Shown here: one piece after another, positions 43,776 through 52,242 of the stretch
Layout of the letters: every line of letters starts with the position of its first letter
How positions within the stretch are numbered: position 1 is the stretch's first letter
DNA from: Streptomyces sp. NBC_00440
GTDB taxonomy: Bacteria > Actinomycetota > Actinomycetes > Streptomycetales > Streptomycetaceae
Assembly (NCBI RefSeq): GCF_036014215.1
Contig: NZ_CP107921.1
Span: forward strand, 1,039,501 to 1,103,500
Reading direction: 5' to 3'
Length of the DNA stretch: 64,000 nucleotides
Made by a program: the position numbers and the translations under genes
The notes under the pieces: model-generated
Told to the model about the DNA's origin: nothing
The model's database searches: none
The model's input: the letters and a program-made list of their open reading frames with translations, nothing else

Positions 43776-45056
43776 ATGGCGGCGACGCAGGCAGGCCGGG
43801 AGCTGGTGGGGCTGTTCCCCCCGGGGACGACCCAGGACGGGACTGGCGCGCTGGTACTCGGCGGTGTCCCGGTGGCAGAACTCGCCGAGATCTACGGCAC
43901 CCCCGCGCTGATCGTCGACGAGGCCGCAATCCGCGCCCGTGCCCGCCAGTATGCCGAGGGTCTGGCCGCCCGCTGGCCGAACTCCCGGGCCACTTTCGCC
44001 TCGAAGGCCTTCCCCTGCACGGCCGTCTACCGGCTGCTCACCGAGGAGGGCCTCGGCATCGACGTCGTCGGCGGCGGCGAGCTGACCCTCGCCCTCGCCG
44101 CGGGCGCCGACCCGACCGGTCTGGTCGTGCACGGCAACGCCAAGACCGAGGAGGAGTTGCGCCTCGCCGTCGAGGCGGGCGCTGGAGAGATCGTCATCGA
44201 CAACTTCGACGACATCGACAAGCTGGAGAAGATCCTCTCCGACACCGGCGGCGAGCAGGGCGTGCTGGTCCGGGTCACTCCCGACATCCACCCCGACACG
44301 CATGAGGCCATCTCCACCGGCCAGAACGGCTCCAAGTTCGGCCTGCTCCTCCCGCAGGCCCGGGAGGCGATCGCGCGGCTGCGCGCCGGCGACCGGTTGC
44401 GGCTGGACGGCGTCCACGTCCACATCGGCTCCCAGATCCTGGACCTCGAACCCTTCGCGCAGGCCGTCGAGGCAGTCGCCGAACTTGGCGAGTTCGCCGT
44501 CTACGACCTGGGCGGCGGCCTTGGTTCCCGGTACACCTACACCGACCGGCCACCCACGGTGGAGGCGTACCTCGACGCCATGACCGACGTCGCGAAGCGG
44601 CTGCTGCCGGCCGACGCCCGCCTCCTGATCGAGCCGGGCCGTTCGCTGGTGTCCGAGTCCGGCGTCTCGCTCTACCGCGTCGTCTCCGTCAAGCGCGGCG
44701 CCGGCCACACCTTCGTCGCCGTCGATGGCGGTATGGGCGACAACCTTGAGGTATCCCTCTACCAGCAGCGTTTCGAGGCCGCCGTCGCCACCCGCCCGAC
44801 CGGCGCGGGCGAGATGTGCCGACTGGTGGGTCGCCACTGTGAGTCGGGCGACACCCTCAGCGCCGGCGTCCCGCTCGACGACCCGAGCGTCGGCGACCTG
44901 ATCGCCGTACCGGTCACCGGCGCCTACACCTACGCGCTGAGCAACAACTACAACGGCGCGCGCCGCCCCCCGGTGGTCTTCGTCCGCGACGGCGAGCACC
45001 GCGCCGTCGTGCGTCGCGAGACCTACGCCGACCTGATGCGCCGCGACCTGCCGTAA
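43776..45056 (+). CDS. Diaminopimelate decarboxylase (LysA family)
   Basis: A 426-residue PLP enzyme of the fold III decarboxylases, decarboxylating meso-diaminopimelate to L-lysine. The PLP lysine is Lys77 (ATFASKAFPC). Also visible are VHIGSQILDLEPF, DLGGGLGSRYT, LIEPGRSLVSESGVSLYRVV and the substrate motif GRHCESGDTL typical of DapDC rather than ornithine/arginine decarboxylases. ATG 43776 has GAGGAG 6 nt upstream. It is shorter than the usual Streptomyces housekeeping LysA and divergent from the PucR gene, so it is probably a second copy with a catabolic or salvage role. The exact substrate is inferred from family motifs. Confidence 0.85.
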   Translation: MAATQAGRELVGLFPPGTTQDGTGALVLGGVPVAELAEIYGTPALIVDEAAIRARARQYAEGLAARWPNSRATFASKAFPCTAVYRLLTEEGLGIDVVGGGELTLALAAGADPTGLVVHGNAKTEEELRLAVEAGAGEIVIDNFDDIDKLEKILSDTGGEQGVLVRVTPDIHPDTHEAISTGQNGSKFGLLLPQAREAIARLRAGDRLRLDGVHVHIGSQILDLEPFAQAVEAVAELGEFAVYDLGGGLGSRYTYTDRPPTVEAYLDAMTDVAKRLLPADARLLIEPGRSLVSESGVSLYRVVSVKRGAGHTFVAVDGGMGDNLEVSLYQQRFEAAVATRPTGAGEMCRLVGRHCESGDTLSAGVPLDDPSVGDLIAVPVTGAYTYALSNNYNGARRPPVVFVRDGEHRAVVRRETYADLMRRDLP

Positions 45057-45125
45057 CTGCGCCCTTGCACCATGTCCCACATGGACACGGAGCGATGAGC
45101 TCACGGCAGCAACTGCCCGTCGGGT

Positions 45126-46595
45126 TCAGGCAGTGCGCCGCAGCAGTGCGAGGTACATGGCGTCGGTGCCGTGCAGGTGCGGCCACAGCTGTACGTCGGG
45201 GCCTTCGCCCACCGCCGCGACCCCCGGCATCAGCGGCCTGACGTCGATCCACTCGGCCTCGACGGGCTGACCGCCGCGGCCCTTCAGGACGTCCTCGACC
45301 ACGATCCGCGTCTCGGCGAGGTGCGGTGAGCAGGTCGCGTATCCGACGACACCGCCGACCCGTACCGCGCTCAGCGCCTCGCGGAGCAGCCCCCGCTGCA
45401 GCGGGGCGAACCCCTCCAGGTCCTCGGGGCGCCGCCGCCACCGGGCCTCGGGCCTGCGGCGCAGCGCGCCGAGCCCGGTGCAGGGCACGTCCATCAGCAC
45501 CCGGTCGAAGGAGCCGGGCAGCCAGGCCGGCCTGGTGCCGTCGGCGGCGATCACCTGGTACGGGCCCGGGTTGCCCGCGAGCGTCCGCTCGACGAGGCGG
45601 GCCCGGTGCGGCTGCTTCTCGGATGCGAGCAGCAGGGCGCCGCGCTGCGCGGCGAGCGCGGCCAGCAGGGCGGCCTTGCCCCCGGGACCCGCGCAGCCGT
45701 CGAGCCAGCGCTCGTCGCGGCCCTCCAGCGGCGCGTTCGCCAGGGCGGCGGCCACCAGCTGGCTGCCCTCGTCCTGGACGCCCGCCCGCCCGTCGCGCAC
45801 CGCTTCGATCGCACCGGGCTCGCCGCCCTCCGCGAGCCGGACGGCGTACGGCGACCAGCGGCCGGGCAGCGCCGAGTCCTCGCCGACGGTCTCCATCAGC
45901 TCGTCGGTGGTGGAGCGGCCCGGCCGGGCGACCAGGGTCACCTCGGGGCGTTCGTTGTCCGCTTCGAGAAGGTCCTCGATCCCGGCGCGGCCGCCGCCCA
46001 GCGAGTCCCACAGCGCGGAGACGATCCAGCGGGGGTGGGAGTGCACCACGGCGAGATGGGCCTCGGCGTCCTCGTCGTAGGCCGGGGCGACCCGCTCCAG
46101 CCAGCCGTCGAGGTCGTCCGCCGCCACCTTGCGCAGCACGGCGTTGACGAACTTGGCCCGACCGTCGCCGAGCACGACCCTGGCCAGTTCCACGCTCGCC
46201 GAGACCGCGGCGTGGGTGGGGATACGGGTACCGAGCAGCTGGTGCGCACCGAGTGCCAGCACATCGAGCACCGGCGGGTCGACCTGCCGCAGCGGGCGGT
46301 CGATACAGGCCGAGATGACCGCGTCGTACGTGCCCTGCCGGCGCAGCGTCCCGTACACCAGCTCGGTGGCGAGCGCCGCGTCCCGCCCGTCGAAGTCCGG
46401 CTTCTCGCGGGCCTTCTTCAGCAGGGGCGGCAGCACGAGGTTGGCGTACGCGTCCCGGTCGTCGACCGCCCGCAGCACTTCGAAGGCGAGGAGCCGCACC
46501 GGGTCCTTCTGCGGGCGGCGGTAGGGCTTCGACTGCTGTTTCGGCCGCTGCTGTCCCGGCTGCTGCGTGGGACGGCGACGAGGCTGGTCGGTCAC
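45126..46595 (-). CDS. rsmB: 16S rRNA (cytosine-C5) methyltransferase RsmB
   Basis: A 489-residue rRNA methyltransferase. The N-terminal NusB-like domain (RLLAFEVLRAVDDRDAYANL...VLGDGRAKFVNAVLRKVA) is followed by the SAM domain (DGCAGPGGKAALLAALAA; LMDVPCTGLGALRRRPEARW, the Pro-Cys motif; VGYATCSPHLAETRIVV, the catalytic Thr-Cys motif). GTG 46595 was chosen from the ribosome-site-like GGAG upstream and the basic Gln-rich N-terminus typical of actinobacteria. Sits after fmt in the conserved order. Confidence 0.94.
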   Translation of the reverse strand: MTDQPRRRPTQQPGQQRPKQQSKPYRRPQKDPVRLLAFEVLRAVDDRDAYANLVLPPLLKKAREKPDFDGRDAALATELVYGTLRRQGTYDAVISACIDRPLRQVDPPVLDVLALGAHQLLGTRIPTHAAVSASVELARVVLGDGRAKFVNAVLRKVAADDLDGWLERVAPAYDEDAEAHLAVVHSHPRWIVSALWDSLGGGRAGIEDLLEADNERPEVTLVARPGRSTTDELMETVGEDSALPGRWSPYAVRLAEGGEPGAIEAVRDGRAGVQDEGSQLVAAALANAPLEGRDERWLDGCAGPGGKAALLAALAAQRGALLLASEKQPHRARLVERTLAGNPGPYQVIAADGTRPAWLPGSFDRVLMDVPCTGLGALRRRPEARWRRRPEDLEGFAPLQRGLLREALSAVRVGGVVGYATCSPHLAETRIVVEDVLKGRGGQPVEAEWIDVRPLMPGVAAVGEGPDVQLWPHLHGTDAMYLALLRRTA

Positions 46596-46771
46596 GTGAA
46601 AGGTGCTCCGCTGAGGGTGAGGGGGACGAACCCTCTCAGCGTACGTCTGGCACGGCGGGCCGTTCACCCGGGCGCCCCCTGCCCGCCGCGCGTGACGCTC
46701 CGGCCGCGCGCTCGGCCGCTCCTGCCACTCCTGCCGCTCCGGTGAGTACGGCGGAGTGCTGCGCCGCGCGC

Positions 46772-47704
46772 CTACTCGCCGAGCAGTTCCCCGGCGACGA
46801 TCCGTACACCGCGCGCCCAGTCGGCCGCGCGCATCGGCTTCTTGCCCTGAGGCTGGACCCAGAGCAGCTCCACGGCGTGCGAGCCGGTGCCCGCGTGGAC
46901 GCTGTTCTTGGCGACGGCCAGTTCGCCGGGGGCCAGGTCCGTGCGGTCGGTGACCGGCGCGAGAGAGACCAGTTTGAGCCGCTCCTCCCGGAAGACGGTC
47001 CAGGCACCGGGCGCGGGCGTGCAGCCGCGCACCAGACGGTCCACCCGCATCGCGGGGGCGGACCAGTCCACCCTGGCGTTCTCGACGGTGATCTTCGGGG
47101 CGAGCGAGACCCCTTCGGCAGGCTGGGGCACCGCGTGCAGGGTGCCGTCCTCGATCCCGTCCATGGTCGCCACCAGCAGGCCCGATCCCGCGAAGGCCAG
47201 CCGGGTGAGCAGATCGCCGCTGGTGTCGCTGGGGCGCACCTCCTCGGTGAGCACCCCGTAGACCGGACCCGAGTCGAGCCCCTCCTCGATCAGGAAGGTC
47301 GACGCACCGGTCACCTCGTCGCCCGCGATGATCGAGTGCTGCACGGGCGCCGCACCGCGCCAGGCCGGCAGCAGCGAGAAATGCAGATTGACCCAGCCGC
47401 GCGCCGGCACGTCGAGGGCGGTCTTGGGCAGCAGCGCCCCGTACGCCACGACCGGGCAGCAGTCGGGGCCGATCTCCCGCAGCCGTGCCAGGAAGTCCTC
47501 GTCCCGCGGCCTGGCCGGCTTCAGCACCTCGATGCCGGCCTCCTCGGCGCGCTGCGCGACCGGGCTCGCCACCAGCCTGCGGCCGCGCCCGGCGGGGGCG
47601 TCGGGGCGGGTCACCACAGCGGCCACTTCGTGCCGGCCGGATGCGATCAGGGCGTCCAGGGCGGGGACGGCGACCTCGGGGGTGCCTGCGAAGACGAGTT
47701 TCAC
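46772..47704 (-). CDS. fmt: Methionyl-tRNA formyltransferase
   Basis: A 310-residue enzyme formylating initiator Met-tRNA with 10-formyltetrahydrofolate. It shows [21 protein letters not shown], the folate-binding loop [26 protein letters not shown] with the SLLP motif, [19 protein letters not shown] and the C-terminal tRNA-binding domain. GTG 47704 is set by the invariant N-terminus and GAGAGG upstream. It precedes rsmB by 176 nt. Confidence 0.96.
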   Translation of the reverse strand: MKLVFAGTPEVAVPALDALIASGRHEVAAVVTRPDAPAGRGRRLVASPVAQRAEEAGIEVLKPARPRDEDFLARLREIGPDCCPVVAYGALLPKTALDVPARGWVNLHFSLLPAWRGAAPVQHSIIAGDEVTGASTFLIEEGLDSGPVYGVLTEEVRPSDTSGDLLTRLAFAGSGLLVATMDGIEDGTLHAVPQPAEGVSLAPKITVENARVDWSAPAMRVDRLVRGCTPAPGAWTVFREERLKLVSLAPVTDRTDLAPGELAVAKNSVHAGTGSHAVELLWVQPQGKKPMRAADWARGVRIVAGELLGE

Positions 47705-47861
47705 TGGATGCCTCTCGGACCGACTGCGCACGACTACGAGCAGCGCACCAGTCTACGGGCCCGTTCAGAGGGGGCGTACGCACCGCCGCGCGCCCCTCGC
47801 ATATGCCCATACGCCCCCGCAGCGTGACCAGAACAGCAGGTGGAGCGTTGGTCAAGAGAGA

Positions 47862-47890
47862 TTGACCGAAATGAAAGTGGGCCGTATGCG
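47862..47890 (+). promoter_or_regulatory. Promoter of the fmt-divergent hypothetical gene
   Basis: TTGACC (47862-47867), 17-nt spacer, TATGCG (47885-47890). It decides the start of the following gene, because in-frame ATGs at 47871 and 47886 would lie upstream of the transcript. Confidence 0.45.
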
Positions 47891-47930
47891 CGGCCCGATC
47901 CTTTTCAACGCCGGTTCGAGAGGCTTGTTC

Positions 47931-48500
47931 ATGGCCGACCACGCAACCCACGACGCCCAAGCGCGGGCCAGCCTGCACCTGTTGGTCAGAGACATCGAGC
48001 GGGTCCGCCGACAGGTGGACGCACTGCGCACCCTCACCGCTCAACTGGGCAATGTCTACCGCCCGCGCCGCTCAGGCCCTTCCACGGGCTTCGTCGTCTA
48101 CGGCAGGGCTCCCGCCCCGACCGTCCGCCTGGCCCAGGAACTCCGGGACAGCGTCGAGACCCTGGTGACAGCCGCGGTGGACTTCGACCGATCGCTGGGC
48201 TTCTCGTGGGACGCGGTGGGCTCGGCGCTCGGCGTCACCAAGCAGGCGGTGCACCGCAGATACGGCACCCGGCGGGCTTCGGCGGCCGCCGCGGTCGCGG
48301 CTGCGGCGAACGCCGAGCCGGAGAACACCGCCACCGACGAGGACAGTCAGCCGGCCGCCCCGCCGCACGCCCTGCCGGTGTCACCCGCCCTGCCGTCGGT
48401 GCCCGCCGCGCGCTCGATGCCGCCCCAGCCGACGGCGGGCGGCCACTCGCTGCGCGAAGAGGCACGCCCGAGTGCCTTCCCGGGGCCGCGCAACGGCTGA
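47931..48500 (+). CDS. Conserved hypothetical protein with C-terminal HTH-like segment
   Basis: A 189-residue cytosolic protein. It has an N-terminal coiled-coil-like helix ([22 protein letters not shown]), a middle helical region ([24 protein letters not shown]) and a helix-turn-helix-like motif [20 protein letters not shown] near residue 100. A low-complexity Ala/Pro tail follows. Proteins with this ending occur next to priA in streptomycetes; no function is known. The HTH suggests DNA binding. ATG 47931 was chosen because GAGAGG lies 7 nt upstream and a promoter covers the earlier ATGs. Confidence 0.75.
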   Translation: MADHATHDAQARASLHLLVRDIERVRRQVDALRTLTAQLGNVYRPRRSGPSTGFVVYGRAPAPTVRLAQELRDSVETLVTAAVDFDRSLGFSWDAVGSALGVTKQAVHRRYGTRRASAAAAVAAAANAEPENTATDEDSQPAAPPHALPVSPALPSVPAARSMPPQPTAGGHSLREEARPSAFPGPRNG

Positions 48501-48594
48501 CCCGGCCACTCGGCACCGGCACTTCGCCGCTGCCCACCCGCATCAACTGCCCCTCGCGCCGGACCGCGCCGGGGGCAGTCGCGTGCCGGGAGCA

Positions 48595-48741
48595 CGGAGT
48601 TCCCGGACTCAACGGAGTTCCCGGACTCCGGTGCCGACGGAGTTCCCGGACTCAGGTCTCGCAGGAACTCAGGTCTCGCAGGAACTCAGGTGTCGCAGGA
48701 GACTCAGGTGAAGCAGGAAACGCAGGTGCCGCAGGAAACGC
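48595..48741. repeat. Two adjacent tandem-repeat families between the hypothetical gene and priA
   Basis: First, three copies of CGGAGTTCCCGGACTC (48595-48610, 48613-48628, 48638-48653). Then five 17- to 18-bp copies of AGGTCTCGCAGGAACTC and variants (48654-48670, 48671-48687, 48688-48705, 48706-48723, 48724-48741). They lie in the convergent spacer. The units are too short, contiguous and divergent to be a CRISPR array. Confidence 0.8.
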
Positions 48742-48798
48742 AGATGCCGCCCGTGGCTCAGGCACCCCAACCGGCAAGCACCGAAGGGCCGTTCGGCG

Positions 48799-50940
48799 TC
48801 AGCCGATGTCCGGCGGGTCGACCCTGATCCGTACCGGGTCGCTGCCCCGCGTCAGACGTGCCGCCTGTGCCGTCCGCAGCGCCGATGCGAGCGCCGCTCC
48901 GCTCCCCGGCGGCACCCGGACCAGCGCCCGCTCCCAGCTCTCGCCCGGTGGCGGATCGCCGGGTCTGCGGGGCCTGTTGGGGTCGGCGGCGACGATCGGC
49001 ACGGGTCCCAGTACCTCGGCGTCCTGCGGCAGCCTGACCGCTTCCAGGAACTCCTCCAGCGTCTGCGCCCTCCCCGACACCGCTGCCATCCGCGAGACGG
49101 GCGGGAAGCCCAGCTCGGCCCGGTCGGCCAGCTCGCGCACCGCGTGCCCGGCCGGGTCCCAGCGGACCAGTGCCTGTACGGGGCGCAGTGTCGGCTCGGC
49201 GACGACCACCACCGTGCCGCCCTCGCTCTGCCCCCGTACCAGCGCGGCCGCGTCGATCCAGCGGCGCAGCGCCTCCTCGCCCGCGCGCAGGTCGGGCCGG
49301 CCGAGCATCGCCCAGCCGTCAAGGAGCAGCGCCGCCGCGTATCCGCCTTCGGCGACCGGTTCGGCGCCCGGTGTGCTCACCACCAGGGCGGGCCGCCCGT
49401 CCACGGTGTCCAGGACCTGGTCGCGTCCCGACGTCCGTACGGGCACGGCCGGAAACGCCCGGCCCAGCTCCTCGGCGGTCCGCCGCGCGCCGACGACCTG
49501 CGCCCGCAGTCTCGTGTGGCCGCACTCCAGGCAGTGCCAGCCGGCCGCGTCGCGCCCGCACCAGCCGCAGGTCAGCGCCCGCTCGTCCGGTGCTTCCAGA
49601 GGGCCCGAGCAGTGCGCGCAGCGCGCGGGCGTACGACAGCGCTCGCAGGAGAGTCTCGGCACATAGCCTCTGCGCGGCACCTGCACCAGGACCGGGCCGC
49701 TCTTGAGGCCCTCCCGCACGGCCTGCCAGGCGAGGCTGGGCAACCTGGCCGCCCTGGCCCCCTCGTCCCGCGCCAGATCGAGGTCACCCACGGTCCGTAC
49801 GAGGGGAGCGGCGGCCCGCACCTGTTCCCGGTCCGCGACGAGCGGGGCGGCCCAGCCGGTCTCGACGAGCTGGGCGGCCTCCACCGTGCAGCTCGTACTG
49901 CCCAGCAGGAAGGCGCACTTGTCGTGCGCGGCGCGGAGCAGCAGGACCTCGCGGGCGTGCGGCAGCGGCGCGTGCGGTTCGCTGTGGCTGGCGTCCCCGT
50001 CCTCCCAGATGACCGCCAGACCGAGATCCTGGACGGGTGCGAACATCGCGGCCCGGGTGCCGACCACGGCCCGCACGGCGCCACGCCGCACCGCGAGCCA
50101 CTGCCGGTACCGCTTCTCGGGTCCTGCGTCGGCGGTGAGCAGCGCGTGGTGCCCGGGGCCGAGGACCTCCGTGAGCGCGCCGTCCACCCGGGCCGCCGAA
50201 CGTCCGTCGGGCACCACGACGAGCGCGCCCCGCCCCGAGGACAGCGCGGCGGCGACGGCGAGCGCCAGCTCCTGCGGCCAGTGCGGTCCCGGCAGCGCGG
50301 TCCACACGGCCCGCGGCGCCCCGCCCGACGCCAGCGCCCGCAGAAAGCCCGGCCCCTGTCCGTACCGGGCCCAGGTGCCGGGCTCCGGTGCGGGCGGTGG
50401 TTCCAGCGGCTCGGGGGACGGCTTCCCCTCGGCCCGCGCGTTCCGCGGTGGCACGGCCAGTTGCAGTACGTCGGCGAGGCTGCCCGCATACCGGTCGGCG
50501 ACCGCCCGCGCGAGCCCGAGCAGTTCAGGGCTGAGGACGGGCTCGGGCGACACCACCCCGGCCAGCGCGGCGAGCGCTCCCGAGTAGTCCGTATCGGCCC
50601 GGCGCTCGACCACGAACCCGTCGATCAGCCCACCGCCCTCCCGGCGGCCGGCACGCACATTGCGGCTGCCGGCGCCGAAGCGGACGCGCACCCGCACACC
50701 CGGCTGGGCCGCCTCGTCGAGCTCTTCCGGTACGGCATAGTCGAAGAACTGGTCGAGGTGGAGCACGCCCTTGTTCACCACGACCCTCGCCACGGGCAGC
50801 TCCTTGGCGAGAGCGGCCCCGCGCCAGGTGCGCGGCTTGGCCCGGGGCACCTTCGTGCGCCGTACGGTCTCCCTGATGAGGGCAAGCTGCTCGGGGCCCC
50901 CGTCGGCAGGGGTCCCGGGCTGCTCGTCGTCGCTGCTCAC
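48799..50940 (-). CDS. priA: Primosomal protein PriA, actinobacterial helicase-defective type
   Basis: A 713-residue PriA homologue for replication restart. The N-terminal 3'-DNA-binding domain is present (VARVVVNKGVLHLDQFFDYAVPE), and the eight zinc cysteines are intact (CERCRTPARCAHC ... CGWC ... CLEC). The helicase core is degenerate: the region expected to carry Walker A reads WTALPGPHWPQELALAV with no GxGKT/S, and the DEAH-type box is replaced by VIWEDGDASHSEPHAPLPHA. Known actinobacterial PriA proteins share this loss, so the protein probably loads other factors without unwinding DNA. GTG 50940 was chosen; ATG 50970 has no ribosome site, and TAGGAA upstream of the GTG could be a -10 for a leaderless mRNA. 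Confidence 0.9.
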   Translation of the reverse strand: MSSDDEQPGTPADGGPEQLALIRETVRRTKVPRAKPRTWRGAALAKELPVARVVVNKGVLHLDQFFDYAVPEELDEAAQPGVRVRVRFGAGSRNVRAGRREGGGLIDGFVVERRADTDYSGALAALAGVVSPEPVLSPELLGLARAVADRYAGSLADVLQLAVPPRNARAEGKPSPEPLEPPPAPEPGTWARYGQGPGFLRALASGGAPRAVWTALPGPHWPQELALAVAAALSSGRGALVVVPDGRSAARVDGALTEVLGPGHHALLTADAGPEKRYRQWLAVRRGAVRAVVGTRAAMFAPVQDLGLAVIWEDGDASHSEPHAPLPHAREVLLLRAAHDKCAFLLGSTSCTVEAAQLVETGWAAPLVADREQVRAAAPLVRTVGDLDLARDEGARAARLPSLAWQAVREGLKSGPVLVQVPRRGYVPRLSCERCRTPARCAHCSGPLEAPDERALTCGWCGRDAAGWHCLECGHTRLRAQVVGARRTAEELGRAFPAVPVRTSGRDQVLDTVDGRPALVVSTPGAEPVAEGGYAAALLLDGWAMLGRPDLRAGEEALRRWIDAAALVRGQSEGGTVVVVAEPTLRPVQALVRWDPAGHAVRELADRAELGFPPVSRMAAVSGRAQTLEEFLEAVRLPQDAEVLGPVPIVAADPNRPRRPGDPPPGESWERALVRVPPGSGAALASALRTAQAARLTRGSDPVRIRVDPPDIG

Positions 50941-51030
50941 AGCCAAATTCCTACCAGACCCCACTGACATCGGGTCTGCCGGACGGACGGCTGCGGAGCC
51001 GGCGCCGGAGTGCCGCGCCGGTGATCAGGG

Positions 51031-52116
51031 TCAGTGTCCGGGCGGTGTGTCCAGGGCCAGCGCGGCATACGTCGCCAGCCAGTGGTCGGAGTTGAATTCG
51101 CCCGACGAGACAGCCGGGAGCCCCACCGCCAGATGGGCCGCGACCGACTCCTCCACGGCCTCGCGCGCCGGTCCCGCGGGCAGCGCGGCCGCGATGGCGC
51201 GCAGCCCCGCCGCCCGGCTCATGGTGAGGCCGAGCAGATGCCCGATCTGCGGGTCGGCGTAGTCCGAGATCACCGGCGGGGTGAGCAGGGAGCACGGGTC
51301 ACCGCTGGTCAGCGCCGGTACGAAACCGGCGAGCCAGCCGGGGAAATCCGCGGCCGGCAGGACCCGCAGCATCGCGTGCGCCTCGGTCAGCGCGGGCGAC
51401 AGGAAGTCCTGGCCGGAGGGTTCCCAGTGGAGCGGCGCGTCGTGGTCCCCGGCGAACCAGTCGGTCAGCCGGCCGGCCGCCGCGTCCAGCACCGGACGGG
51501 CGAGCCCGGCCCGCTCGCCCGCGTCCAGGACGAGCCCGAGCCCGAAGGCGCTGTTGTTGTGCACTCCGTGCCGGACCGGATACGTAGCCTTGGCCAGCCA
51601 GGACTGGAGCAGATCCCCGACGGCGTCCACGGCGGGGGCGAGCGCGTCGGCCCACCGGTCGCCCGCCGCGCCGCCAAGCGCCCGGCATTCGGCGGCGAGC
51701 GCCACCAGCCAGGCCCAGCCGTAGGGGCGTTCGAACGACGGGCGGCGGCGCAGATAGGCGGCCTCGACCGCGATGTTGGCGGGGGTCAGATGGACGTCCA
51801 GCACCTCGGTGATCCGGCTCGCCGTGGTCGCGGGCAGCGCGTCCGCGCCGCTCCGGTCCCCGCCGTGCGCGGCCGGGCCGAAGCGGCGCAGCAGCCGGAC
51901 GAGCAGCCAGTGCATGTGCACGGTGGAGTGCCAGTCGTACGACCCGTAGAACGCGGGGTGCAGCTCGCGCGGCGCGACGATCTCCTCAGGGCCTGCGTAC
52001 AGGTGGGCCGGGGCGTTCGGGTACTCGCGCACCACGTTGTGGAGCGCCAGCTCCGCGAACGGACGCGCGTACTCACGGGGCAGCACGGAGGCCGGGACCG
52101 GGGAGGTGGGGGGCAT
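51031..52116 (-). CDS. DUF2891 family protein
   Basis: A 361-residue soluble protein of DUF2891. Diagnostic blocks are ELALHNVVREYPNAPAHL, ELHPAFYGSYDWHSTVHMHW, LTPANIAVEAAYLRRRPSFE, RPYGWAWLVALAAE, HGVHNNSAFGLGLVLDAG, WEPSGQDFLSPALTEAHAML and EFNSDHWLATYAALAL. Conserved His/Trp/Glu/Asp residues suggest an alpha/alpha-barrel-like enzyme, but no reaction is known. ATG 52116 has AAGGAG 8 nt upstream. It lies 126 nt downstream of DUF979 on the same strand, so it is likely the third gene of the 5-oxoproline transport operon. Confidence 0.85.
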   Translation of the reverse strand: MPPTSPVPASVLPREYARPFAELALHNVVREYPNAPAHLYAGPEEIVAPRELHPAFYGSYDWHSTVHMHWLLVRLLRRFGPAAHGGDRSGADALPATTASRITEVLDVHLTPANIAVEAAYLRRRPSFERPYGWAWLVALAAECRALGGAAGDRWADALAPAVDAVGDLLQSWLAKATYPVRHGVHNNSAFGLGLVLDAGERAGLARPVLDAAAGRLTDWFAGDHDAPLHWEPSGQDFLSPALTEAHAMLRVLPAADFPGWLAGFVPALTSGDPCSLLTPPVISDYADPQIGHLLGLTMSRAAGLRAIAAALPAGPAREAVEESVAAHLAVGLPAVSSGEFNSDHWLATYAALALDTPPGH

Positions 52117-52242
52117 GGCGGTACTCCTTGAGCGGGGCGGTACTGAACGAACTGAGCTGAACGGAGCTGAGGAGGAGGCGGGGCGATTCGGAAGGCGGGG
52201 CTCGTTTCGGAGGGCGGTGCGGTCAGAAGGCGGGCGTGGCGG

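Noticed and set aside
48595..48741. CRISPR array
   Set aside because: The repeats are 16-18 bp, directly adjacent, degenerate and without unique spacers; no cas gene is in the window.
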